This document shows, in pieces, positions 41,642 to 52,665 of a stretch of DNA of 64,000 nucleotides (the first letter of the stretch is position 1; each line of letters starts with the position of its first letter). A program made the translations under genes and the position numbers. This DNA comes from Torreya grandis. Lineage: Eukaryota > Streptophyta > Pinopsida > Cupressales > Taxaceae. Under the pieces are notes generated by a model. That model was not told the DNA's origin and made no database searches. It was given only the letters and a program-made list of their open reading frames with translations. The stretch covers positions 190,001 through 254,000 of the forward strand of contig JARHVA010008362.1 of the NCBI GenBank assembly GCA_037957365.1, given 5' to 3'.

Positions 41642-44004
41642 ACAGCTGCAACTTGTACCTATACACCATCTATTTTGTTCCTTAGGCCCTGTATCCCTGT
41701 TCAATGTCACTCTTGAAGACCAACCACCACGTAAACCTGTGATGCAATACCTGTCTCTTATGCCACAAGAATTTCACTGCTCCCAAATTCTTCATGACAT
41801 ACTTCTGAACCAACTCTACCCTTAGCTCAGAAAACTCCTTGTATATGAAACCCTGTAACAAGTAACACAATATAGTAACAGGATAATGTAGCTAATATTA
41901 TCCAACCTGGTAAAGATAAAATACAATGGTCAAACCTCCATTGTTCTGCAGCCTACTCAAGACCATATACCATAGCCTTCTGTCTCATGTGTCCATCCAC
42001 TCTCTTCTCTAAAACGGGAATCCATCCCTCTATCCAGTGCTTCCTTCCAGCTGACAACACTACCAACAAATACCTGTTTGGTTCTCCAAGGACTCACACT
42101 CCTCATCCATGCCAAGCTCCCACTATTTTTGGATTCTACCTGCATTGCTTTTTCCATCTTCCTAGTTCATGACTATCAGTAAGTAATATAAAGAAGGTGA
42201 ACAACAAATATGAGGTTCACATACCTTTCCTGACCTCCACATGGGTGTTTGAGACTTAGTCGATTCACCTACTATCCATTCTAGTGACCGATCTAGGCCA
42301 TCTCCCAGTCTGCTCCTGACCGATGTCGGTTCCCAGCACTGATCATGACTACCGACGTCATTTCCCTGGCCGACGCCGGTGTCCCTCCTACCGACGTCGG
42401 TCCTTATGACCAACGTTGGACTTCTCCTGTCTGACCTACAGACCCTGCTGGTCTGCACATGACTGATGTCGATATCTGGATGACTGATGTCGGTGCCAAG
42501 CTACTGACATCGGTGTCTGTGTGTTCCTGTGAGTGATGAAATTTTCATCCGCGAGCTCTTCTTGGATCAAACCTCTATCCATGCTGCCCTGCTCAGATTT
42601 ATTCAGCCCCTGTGACTGGTCTCTGTCCTTCATCTCCTCCATAAACACCAAGGCTTCTTTGTTCCTATCAAAAGCATCAAATTTCCTCTTTCTATAATGA
42701 ACTGTATTTATGCTTTCCAAATTTGAACACATACCTTTTGAATCAAGAACTTCCATTCCCTTCTTGTTCTTGTGACCAAGCCGATTAGGCCACATCTTCG
42801 AATCTACACCAGAAGTGGAATCAGTAATACAAGTAGATAGATAAAGAGTATCTACTTTATTACCTTTTGCTAGAACAAGTGCTCCCTTGGAAACCTTCCA
42901 AGAATCTGCTATGAGGGTTATTGTGCATCCCTCATCTCCCAACCTTCCTACAAAAATCAGACTCTGCTTCAGAATTGGAACATGCATGACCTCTTTCAAC
43001 ACCCACGTGTTGTCAATCTGCAATCTCAGCTGCACTTTCCCTTTCCCAACTATTTGACAAGGTGTACCATCCCCTAAATAAAGAACTCCAAAGTCTCCCT
43101 GTTCATACTCGTAGAACAAAACTCTATTTGAGGATGCATGGAAAGATGAACTAGAATCTAAAATCCATGATCCTACCTGACTATCTGAAGAAAGTATGAG
43201 AGCATCCTGCATCACAATATTTGCATCCTTTGCTTCTTCCATACCTGCATGTTGATTCTCTTTATCTCTCAACCAACACTCCTTCTTTGTATGTCCTTTC
43301 TTTCCACAAAACTAGTAGGTAATACCTTTGGACTCGAATCTCCTTCCCGACCTTGATTTCCCTTGCTCAACCTTCTCCCTTTGCCTTTCCCTGCTTTTTG
43401 CACTTAGAGCATTCCCTGATGATTCACCTGTGCTTCTCCTGCATATTTCTTCATTCAAGATCACACTCACAACATCATCAACTTTTAAGATTTTAGAAGC
43501 AGATGCAGAATTACTTACTGCCATAACCAAACCATCCCAACTTTCAGGCAAAGAACATAAAATCAAGAGAGCCTTTACCTCATCATCAAAAATAATATTA
43601 ATTGAAGCTATTTGGTTTACCAAACCATGGAAATCACTAAGATGAGTATGTACCAATCCACCTTCTTGCATTTGCAAAGTAAATAGCTACTTCATAAGAT
43701 ATACCTTATTAGAAGCCAAGGGCTTTTCGTATAAATTTGCCAAGGACTTTATCAACTCTTTCATTATCTTGCACTGTGATAAGCTGGAAATCACAGATGA
43801 TGCAAGGCTTAACCTTATGGAACTGAGAGCCTTCCGATCAAGAACATTCCATTCTTCATCCTTCATATCTGTGGGCTTGCATGCAACCCCACCCAACGGT
43901 AAGTACAAATCCTTCTGATACAGATAGTCCTCAATCTGCATCCTCCAATGTTGATAATTCTTGTCGTTAAACTTCTCCATTCATAGCCTACTTTTTTCTG
44001 CCAT
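41642..44004 (-). pseudogene. Copia gag-pol remnant with integrase and RT deletions
   Basis: From 44004 leftward: a Copia gag domain (MEKFND..YQHWRMQIEDYL at 43980, then DEVKALLILCSLPESW near 43590), a basic tail, a zinc knuckle (CGKKGHTKKEC near 43310), and a protease in which the usual DSG is followed by Ser instead of Ala (WILDSSSSFHAS near 43165). Next is a pre-integrase segment with an altered HxxH region (near 42790). There the integrase core is missing and the text joins, near 42690, to the hydrophilic spacer before reverse transcriptase, including coding palindrome units at 42287-42514. Only shreds of the polymerase follow (SPSLYYLL near 42190, NLGAVKF near 41780). Several stops and shifts. 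It cannot encode a working element. Confidence 0.9.
42287..42514. repeat. Palindrome array (ACCGACGTCGGT) in the Copia 1 coding spacer
   Basis: Units begin at about 42287, 42319, 42351, 42369, 42390, 42409, 42462, 42483 and 42503. The unit at 42390-42401 is the perfect 12-bp palindrome, and 42409 (ACCAACGTTGGA) is nearly so. Common spacings are 18-21 and 32 bp. CpG is retained here although the surroundings are CpG-poor. Confidence 0.9.
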
Positions 44005-44082
44005 TGCTAAACTCCCACTCAATCAGAAAACCCTGTGAATGACCTGTAATAAAAAACAATACCCTGCTTCCTACAAACCGTA

Positions 44083-44094
44083 GCTCTGATACCA
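44083..44094 (-). other. Primer-binding site of Copia element 1
   Basis: Minus strand TGGTATCAGAGC, the complement of the initiator-Met tRNA 3' end commonly used by plant Copia elements, two bases inside the 5' LTR. Confidence 0.9.
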
Positions 44095-44096
44095 CT

Positions 44097-44825
44097 TGTC
44101 AGGGGATCTGAAGCTCTACCAATTAGAGCATAATTGATTACTTTCTTATATGTAATTAAAAATGAAATTATACCAAAATGATAAAGCAGCTAGAAACTTG
44201 AGACAGCAAAGAATTTGAGAGACAATACACACTCTTGTATTAAATACTACTAGAAGAAAATACAATAAGGAAGATGCCTCTTCTTCCTCCACCTAAAAGG
44301 CTTGCCACACCTCAAGACCTTCTTCCCTCTCTCTCTTTTGCTCAACACAACAACTCTAAAGCCTGAGTTGCTATCCCTCCTTGAATGCTTCAGCTGATCT
44401 CCTTGACCTTACACCTGTAGATCTCCTTGACCTTGCTTGCTTCAATGCTTTTACTTGCCTTGGAATTCAATTACAATACATGCCTTATGGGTCTTTAAAT
44501 AGGATCCCATGCTTACAAAAATAGAACTCTAACTACTAAAATTAGACACACAGCCCGTGACTTAAATTAGCCCCTTAGCATGCAAACACTTGGTTCAACT
44601 AACTAACTATTTGTGCAATGAACAGTTCTGGACCGCACAGGCGACCGATGCCAGTCCCTGCTTGTCTAGTGCTGCTGATGTCAGCTGACTCCCTGCCATT
44701 GCTGGTCTCCTTCTCCACTGCATCTGACCGACATCGGTCATACTGCCGACGCCGGTGGCTCTGGTTCTTCAGCATCCTTTCTCTTGTCTGCAAATAGTTG
44801 AAGCTTTTAGCTCCACACCTTAACA
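44097..44825 (-). repeat. 5' LTR of Copia element 1
   Basis: 729 bp. Contains palindrome units at 44644, 44674, 44695, 44727 and 44745, that is 69-181 bp from the LTR's minus-strand start, in U3. Confidence 0.93.
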
Positions 44826-44830
44826 ATTAT

Positions 44831-45116
44831 TTCCATTATGGTGCTCAATTAATTTTATCAAAATATCATCATCATACTCATTAATCATGTATTTACCTTC
44901 AACATCTTGTGAATGTTTGACACTTACCTCAGCTATTTCAAATGGCTCTTCATGCAAGATATAAGTAATAAGGTTTGTTTTCTCAAAGTATGCATAAGTA
45001 TCATGATCATATGCATCTACACCATACTCATCCAAGAAAAAATAATAAATTCTCTCAAGTTTAGAATATCCATCATCCACATTATATTCCTCCTTCTCAT
45101 AGACAACATAGTTCAA
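44831..45116 (-). pseudogene. Acidic segment of the giant element's polyprotein
   Basis: Minus-strand open frame rich in D, E and Y (motifs such as DEYGVDAYDHDTYAYF), downstream of the protease and continued at 40900 beyond Copia 1. No catalytic motif. Together with the piece at 40395-40900 it forms the C-terminal part of a gag-protease protein. Confidence 0.5.
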
Positions 45117-45229
45117 GTTAGAACTAATTTAAATGTAAATCTCAATATGAAACCTTGCAAATGGCTAATTTATAATGGTCACCTTGGTTCCATACCTTGT
45201 CCTAAAGTCTAATAAGGACAAAATATATG

Positions 45230-45600
45230 AGATATAGACACCTATCTTAGCTATAATTTCTCTTGAAATTCAAATTGCAAAGTGAGCAGGAAGGTCTACC
45301 ACAACAATGCCTTGGAGGATGGGAAAACTAGGACAATTACACAAGAAAAAATTCAAATTTTTTATCAAACCTATTTTCTTGGTAGGTGTACCATCTAATT
45401 GTTTCACTTAATTTATATGAATCTAATATTTTAGTCCCAACTTATAAACTACAACTTTTGGCATGATTGAATTAGAGGCTCCACTATCAACTATGCAATT
45501 GTGTACCAATTTGTCACCCACTATGAGAGTGAGGTAGAATGGTGGAGGTTTCTCATCCCTAGTAGATGGATCAATAATGGTGTTATGGAAATTTTAAAGA
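45230..45600 (-). pseudogene. Retroviral-type aspartic protease of the giant element
   Basis: The minus strand from about 45580 reads PPPFYLTLIVGDKLVHN and then CIVDSGASNSIMPKVV with the D-S-G active site, followed, after stops, by a GLIKNLNF-type segment and by IVVVDLPAHFAI. This order (substrate-binding strand, DSGAS, MP, the second VDxP strand) is that of plant gypsy-like retropepsins. Stop codons follow the DSGAS region. It lies between the acidic tail (left) and Element B, which separates it from its gag. Confidence 0.8.
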
Positions 45601-47771
45601 AAAAAATGAATATTAATTTTAATTTAAGGTGAATTATTATTATTAATAGTGGACAACTTATTTTATAATAGATTTTTTTGGCCAGACATATGGAGGACAT
45701 CTAATACAGGAACATCAAGCTAGAAAACACTATTATTGTTTTTTTTCAATAAGAGGTAAAAATTTGGTCAATTTTGTATGTAATGTTTGTAAATATACCT
45801 TTAAAGGTCCATTTAATTAAATTTAGGTCATTTGGAGTCCCTAGGAGTCATAGGAGTAAGTTCTGAGGGTGTTTGGAGTTTTCCCTCCAAAACAAATAAT
45901 TTGAATTTTAAAATATTGTCACCAAGACAAGAGTGACCAAAGCATGATAAAAATATTTTCAAGAGATAATATTGGTGTTAAGTTCCATGAAACATTGTAA
46001 AATGTGTAATAATTCATGTGTGACTAAGTCATAAGGTTAAAAACATGTTTTAGTAAGGTGATTACAAGAACTCCACGTTGAACTTGGTATGTGAGGAACT
46101 TTTATATTGTAACTAGCCAAAATAACCAACCTTGAAGTTGGTTTAAAATTATAGTTTTACATGAGTATTGGAGAGATATTAGAGAATAATTATAAGGGAG
46201 AGATAAATCCAAGAGAGGAGAGAAAAATATGAGAGTGGAAGATGGTATAAGACTCCTTACAAAGTTGTCAAGCCTAGGTATTGGGCTCCAAATGTAATGT
46301 TGATTAATCAAATGAATAAAGAATTTGTTTTTGTTTGTGATTAATTATATCTCAATATGTATATTTATGGTTATAAATCTAAAATTGTTTATATAGGTAT
46401 ATTTAGGCTAAAATCATGCTAGGTTATGTTAAGCTATAGGTTTGATAAAGAGTGCATGTTTGAATTAGTAGAATGTAGAATACAATCAAAGAGGAAAGGG
46501 TTGAACCTTTTTTGTAGTGTATAAAATAATAAATTTTATTTTGAATTGTTATTTTTATGTTTTAATAATCTTATATAGTCCTTTATAGTTGAATAAGTAT
46601 CACAATGTAAAAGAAACATAGAGAAGAGCATCTCTGCCTTATGCCCTATTGTGCAATAGTCAAGAAGTGAAGGGACCCTTGGTTCTTAAGAGGTTGAATT
46701 TTAAATCATTAAAATAGGATGGTAATGAAATAAATTATTTTATTATGGTTTTTTTTAATTCCAAATAAATAATGGATCAATATATTGGTATAATAAGTGA
46801 CAGTGTTGTTTGTTACAGCCTTACCCCTATTTGTAGTCAAAAGACCTAGTTTGCATGACCAATGTCAAGAGACATAGATTAAGTTTAAGAGGTGAGTGTT
46901 GGTAATTTATTTCATAAATAATTTTAAAAAATTATATGTAATATACATCAAAACCAATATTGAAATCAACCTTGAGGCTAATTGGTCAGACACATTTCTT
47001 TGAAATGGTATACAGTCCTGTGTTAGGACTTAGAGTGTGGAGATTTGAAGTAAAGAAGTTATAATGTGTTAAATAAAGATAATTAAGAATTTTTAAGACA
47101 ATAAATTAATCCTATATACCTAATAAAGGTCTTAAAACCTAATAATAGTGGTCTATCACTAAACAAGTGGCAAATTGTATTCCTTTCTACCTTACACAGT
47201 CAATAATTGCTCATAATCAATTGAGATTTTGATGTTTCAAGCATGAAATTGATGAAGTGAGGGTTATATACAATTGTATTAGGATAAGGAATTTAAAATA
47301 TACCATAATAATTATATTTTGTCTCTTAAAACACTATGTAACTCAATAAATTTAATTATTAATACTCTCCACCTGTGTAGGGGAGAAGAAAACCCTAGAT
47401 TAGGGTTTTGACATTTCTAAGAGTTTCAACCATCATAATGTGATGAAATTTTGTAGTTATGTTGTATTTTTTTTTTAGTGAGTCACATAGTTTTAAACTT
47501 GTATAATATCATTTATATGGGTTTTTATAACTATGTCCTAGTACTAAGTCTAGGGAAGGCCTAGTGAAGTAAGGGTGATGAAGGAAAAGCAAATTTGTCT
47601 TAAGAAGAAGGGTAAGAAAGGATTGATTCAGTTGGGGTATCCAAATGGGTATCCTAAAATATATTTATTTGGTTTTAAAACTCTATATTTTTCATGAACT
47701 AAGGAGCTTTCTAGCTTGAGAGGGCTAATTGGGAAGAGGTATTGTGAAGGACGTAGGTGACACCTAGGGAG

Positions 47772-48448
47772 TGTTGGGGATCAATCAACAAAATTGATTA
47801 CGATATGAAAGCAATTAAATGTAGAATTAAGCCAGATAGATAAGTAACTAAAATCAAAAATAGCAAAGAACAAGAGATACAAGAAACCACCCTGAAAACT
47901 TGTATTAAACTCTTTATAGAAGGAATTAAAATTGAAGAAACTTCTTTTCTTACACACCTCTATCAGATGTACAGATCTCTTCTTAGATCTCTTTACCTCA
48001 AGAGTTCTCTCTCTCAATTACAATCAACTCCAACAACTTGGATTGATACACATATACAATCTATATTCTACTTCTACAGTAGTGTCTACTAAGCTATGAA
48101 GATCTATCCCTAATATATAACTTTAGAGATTCATGAGCATGCACTTACATCCATTAGATGCACCTCCTAATCAAGGGCTCTAATCAGTTCTACTCAAAAG
48201 AGAAACACATACTTACAACCAACAGTTCATCTTTACATGCAAACATTCTATTCTCGTATGAAAGTAGATCCTAGACACACACAGGTGACCGACGTCGGTC
48301 CCTGTATGCCTGCCTGTGACTGATGTCAGCCAACCTACTACCGATGCTGGCAGCTTCTGGTCTACGCTTAACCGTCGATGGTGACTGTGGGTTTCCAGCA
48401 AGTTCTACATTTGATCATGGGTGAAACTTTTAGCTCCATACCTTAACA
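47772..48448 (-). repeat. 3' LTR of Copia element 2
   Basis: 677 bp. Palindrome units at 48288 (perfect ACCGACGTCGGT), 48319, 48340 and 48371, spaced 31, 21 and 31 bp. Confidence 0.95.
48288..48382. repeat. Palindrome cluster in the Copia 2 3' LTR
   Basis: Four 12-bp units beginning 48288, 48319, 48340 and 48371. The first is a perfect palindrome; the others carry one to three changes. The same 31/21/31 spacing is kept in the other LTR. Confidence 0.9.
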
Positions 48449-48466
48449 ATCTCCCACTTGGAGATA
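48449..48466 (-). other. Polypurine tract of Copia element 2
   Basis: Minus strand CTCCAAGTGGGAGAT adjoining the 3' LTR's TGTTAAGG. Confidence 0.85.
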
Positions 48467-48520
48467 AACAGTTGCACCAGTACCTATACAACAACATCTT
48501 CTAGCTCCTCCATTTTCAAC

Positions 48521-51500
48521 TCAATCATGAAGACCAATGAAAGTTGAATGAAGATTCAACTTCTCCTTTGTAACTGGCTTGGTTAACATATCAACAGGGT
48601 TCTTATCTGTATGGATCTTCTCCAGCTTCAACTCACCATCCTGCAATACCTATCTAATGAAGTGGTACCTAAGCTGTATATGCTTTGTTCTTGAATGAAA
48701 GGCTGAATTCTTAGCCAAATGAATTGCACTCTGACTATCACTGTATAGTCTACAACTCTCTTGCTCCTTTCCAAGCTCTTTCATGAACCGTGTCATCCAT
48801 ATCATCTCTTTTCTAGCCTCTGTGGCTGCAATAATTCTGCTTCTGTAGTTGACAAGGCAACAACCTTCTGCAACTTTGATATCTAGCTAACCACCGTTCC
48901 ACCTATAGTGAAAACATATCCTGTGGTGCTCCTCCTGCCATCCAAATCACCTACCATATCTGAATCTACATAACCATGTAGATAAGTATTAGAACCACCA
49001 TAGCACAGATGCCTATTACTGATTCCTCTTAGATATCTAAGGATCCACTGAACTGCTTTCCAGTGTTCCTTCCCTGGATTGGCCATATACTTACTAACAA
49101 CTCTCATTGCTTGGGTAATGTCAGGCCTAGTACAAACCATTGCATACATTAAACTTCCTACTGCAGAAGCATATGGAACTTTCCTCATGTACTCTACCTC
49201 ATCATGTGAATTAGGACACTGTTCTTTACTCAACTTGAAGTGTCCAGCCATAGGTGTGCTTACCGGTTTTGCATCTTGCATATTGAACCGTTTCAACACA
49301 TTGTTCACATAATCCTCTTGAGACAAAATCAACCTATGATTTTTCCTATCTCTCTTAATATTCATGCCAAGGATTTTCTTTGCTGCTCCCAAACCCTTCA
49401 TGGCAAATGTGTGAGCTAATTTCACCTTAAGCTTAGAGATATCCTACATGTGTGATCCTGCAACTAGCATATCATCTACATACAACAATAGAATGATATA
49501 TCTACTATTATCCAATCTCTTAAAATACACATAATGGTCAGATTGACATCTACTATAGCCATGCTCAGTCATAAACCTGTCAAATCTCAGATACCATTGT
49601 CTTGGAGCTTGCTTGAGGCCATACAAGCTTTTCTTCAATCTGCACACAAGTTTCTCCTTACCTTTGACCTCAAATCCTTCTGGCTAATCCATATATATTT
49701 TTTCATCCAAATCTCCATGAAGAAATGTTGTCTTAACATCAAGCTGCTCAAGATGCAAATCCTTAATAGCAACTAAAGACAGTATAGTCCTTATAGAAGT
49801 CATTTTAACAACATGAGAGAAAATCTCACCAAAGTCAATACCTAGTTTCTGTGCAAATCCTTTCACTACCAATCTGGCCTTATATCTCATCTATCCATTC
49901 TCACCTTCCTTCAATCTGTAGATCCATCTGTTCTTTAGTGTCTTCTTACCTACTGGCAACTCAACCAAATTTCATGTTTGGTTCTCTTTCAAGGAATCAA
50001 TTTCCTCATTCATGCCTAGCTCCCACTGATTCTTGGATTCCACCTGTATTGCTTCATCAAAACTTTTTGGTTCTCTGCCATCAGTAAGTAATAAATAGAA
50101 TAATGAAGGGGAATATCGAATTGGACGTTTACTTACTCTGTCTGACCTCCTGTTGGGCATTTGAGACTCAGTCACAACATGTTGTCCGCCCAAATTCTTT
50201 GATAGTGACCGACCTTGGTCACTTCCAGGCCTGTTATTGGCTGACGTCAGTTCTACCTGACCAATGTCAATTTTTATATGGTCATCATCGATTCCTATAC
50301 GGCCGATGTCGGTTCCTACCTGATTGATGTTGGTCTCTGTGTTTTCCTTTCTATGATTTTTCTTTCTCACGAGCTCTTTTTGGACCTTCACCTCATCCAA
50401 TTTTGCATTGCTCTGCTCAGATTGATTCAACTTCTTGAGCTGATCACTATACATCACTTTTTCATTGAAAACAACATCACAGCTCCTAATTATCTTGTTA
50501 GTTTCTAGATTCTAAAACTTGAATCCAAAATCATCAGAGCCATAGCCAATAAATGTGCACCTCATAGACTTAGCATCCAGATTTTTTCTATTTTCCTTAT
50601 CAATGTGCATAAAGGCTTCACAACCAAAAGCTTTGAGAAATGATAGATCTACCTTTTTACCTATCCATGCCTCTTCTAGAATTCCACCATCCAGTGCTGT
50701 AGAGGGTCCTCTGTTAATCAGGTAAACTACAATATCCACAGCTTTTGCCCAAAACTCTAAGGGCAATCTAGCATGCAATCTCATACACCTTGCACACTCC
50801 ATGATTGTTCTATTCATCCTTTCAGCAACTCCATTTTGCTGAGGTGTTCTTGGAATAGTCCTTTGCCTATGGATCCCATGCATATAACAATACCAGTTGA
50901 ACTTGTGGCTACAAAACTCACCACCATTGTCAAATCTAAGGCACTTCAATCTCCTACCTATTTCATTCTCAACCATAGCTTTCCAAATCTTAAACGTGTC
51001 AAAGACATCAGATTTCTTCTTAATATAATAGATCCATACCTTTCTTTTAGCATCATCTATGAAGGAAACATAGTACTATGATCCTCCAATAGAAGCAACT
51101 TGAGCTGGTCCCCACACGTCTGTGTGAACAAGCTAAAATTTGTGCTTCTTCTTTGTTGACCCAGTCTTGAGAAAATTCACTCTCTTTTGTTTTCCAAAAA
51201 TATAGTCTTCACAGAAATCTAGATCTATGCTTTTCAAATCTAGAAACATACCTTTTGACTTAAGAATTGTCATTCCCTTCTCACTTATGTGGCCAAACCT
51301 TTGATGCCACAACTTTGTATCTACATCTGAAGTAGATAATACAGAAGGAGAATTATCAATAATAAAATTACATAAATATAGAGTACCTACTCTCTTACCT
51401 CTGGCCAATACAAGTGCACCCTTGGAAACCTTCCAAGATTTAGCTATGAGAGTTATTGTACAACCCTCATCCCCTAACTTTCCTGTAAAAATCAAATTTC

Positions 51501-52575
51501 TCTTCAAGCTGGGAACATGCATGACATCTCTCAACACCCATGTGTTACCATTCTGCATTTTTAGTTGCACTTTACCTTTGCCAATAATTTTACATGGCTC
51601 ATCATCCCCTAAGTAAACTATTCCAAAATCTCCATGGACATAGTCACTGAAATATTCTCTATTGGGGGTTGTATGGAAAGATGCACCAAAATCTAAAACC
51701 CAAGATTCTATATTATTATGCAAAGAGAATATAAGACCATCTTGTGCAACAATACCTACCACCTTTGCTTCTTCTTTATCATCATGCTGTCTGTCCTCCT
51801 TAGGCTTTGACCAACAATCTTTGCTTATGTGCCCTATCTTTCTACAATTCCAACATTATGGCTTCCTACCATTTCTAGATTTGGATCTTCCTCTCATCTT
51901 TGACATAGACCTTGATCTCCCTTTCTTGCCCTTATCTTTCTGCCTTCCCCAACTCTCAAAACTTAAAGCGTTCCCTGATGTCTCCTCTATGCTTTTCCTG
52001 TGAATTTCTTCATTCAAGATTACACTAACAACATCATCTACTTTTAAAATATTTGAAGCAGATGCAGTATTACTAAATACCATTACCAATCTATGCCAGC
52101 TTTTTGGTAAGGAGCATAAGATTAATAGAGCTTTAATTTCATCATCAAACACTATTTTGACTTAATTTAATTGATTCACAATTCCATGGAAATCATTTAG
52201 ATGATTGGATATAGATCCACCTTCCTGCATTTGCAAATTAAATAACTGCTTCATAAGATATACCTTATTTGAAGCTGAGGGTTTTTCATTTAAATTTGCT
52301 AAAGTAGTCATTAACTCTATCGTAGACTTTGCCTGTGATAAATTAGATATCACAGTAGATGCTAGACTCAATCTTATAGATCCAAGAGCCTTTCTATCAA
52401 GAACTTCCCATTCTTCATCATCCATGTCTGTGGGCTTCTTAGCAGTCCCACCTAATAGTAAGTATAGATCTTTTTGATATAGATAATCTTCTATCTGCAT
52501 TCTCCATAATTGATAGTTCTTGCCATTAAACTTCTCCATTCTCAGTTTACTTTCTTCTGCCATTGCTTCTCCCAC
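48521..52575 (-). pseudogene. Copia gag-pol polyprotein, about 1.35 thousand codons, ten stops and one frameshift
   Basis: Read right to left. Gag starts at ATG 52575 (motifs NYQLWRMQIEDYL and DEIKALLILCSLPKSW), with a zinc knuckle near 51850 (CWNCRKIGHISKDC). The protease reads WVLDFGASFHTT near 51690, so the catalytic DSG is DFG. Pre-integrase reads LWHQRFGH near 51320, and its CxxC is damaged (CEDY). The integrase core shows HTDVWGP (about 51120), LRFDNGGEF (about 50930) and NGVAERMNRT (about 50820), the D, D, E sites. A hydrophilic spacer with palindrome units follows (50208-50334), then reverse transcriptase (ARLVVKGF, LKKSLYGLKQAPRQW, YVDDML near 49475) and RNase H (TEAE, then SDSQSAIHLA in a shifted frame). 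In-frame stops are at 52162, 51856, 51133, 51076, 50512, 49972, 49891, 49684, 49444 and 48883. A one-base shift near 48830 precedes the RNase H end; the true terminus is about 48521. Confidence 0.95.
50208..50334. repeat. Palindrome array (ACCGACGTCGGT) in the Copia 2 coding spacer
   Basis: Units begin at about 50208, 50240, 50260, 50281, 50302 and 50323. Four intervals are 20-21 bp, equal to seven codons, giving a heptapeptide-like repeat with DIG and DIN-type text. The same part of the polyprotein carries the array in Copia 1. Confidence 0.85.
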
Positions 52576-52651
52576 TCAAACAGAAACCTCTGTGAGTAAC
52601 TTGTAATCAATACACACTACACAGATCTGAACCACCTGTTAGTGAACCAAA

Positions 52652-52663
52652 GCTATGATACCA
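52652..52663 (-). other. Primer-binding site of Copia element 2
   Basis: Minus strand TGGTATCATAGC, one change from the initiator-Met site TGGTATCAGAGC, two bases inside the 5' LTR. Confidence 0.85.
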
Positions 52664-52665
52664 CT

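Larger units (their letters stand above)
40901..44825 (-). mobile_element. Copia element 1, internally deleted (3.9 kb)
   Basis: The LTRs (40901-41622 and 44097-44825) start TGTCAGGGGATC and end CCTTAACA on the plus strand. A target-site duplication ATTAT stands at 40896-40900 and 44826-44830. The minus-strand primer site TGGTATCAGAGC (initiator Met type) adjoins the right LTR and the polypurine tract AAGTGGGAGAT adjoins the left, so it reads right to left. The LTRs differ at about 4 percent by eye. Gag and protease parts are present; the integrase core and most of reverse transcriptase are missing. Non-autonomous. Confidence 0.95.

Noticed and set aside
43328..43645. Plus-strand frames across the Copia elements (for example 43328-43645, 51662-52003)
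   Set aside because: Antisense shadows of gag-pol on the minus strand.
47393..47407. Telomere-like CCCTAGATTAGGGTTT (also near 58271)
   Set aside because: A single imperfect unit within the Element B LTR, duplicated with it; not a telomeric array.
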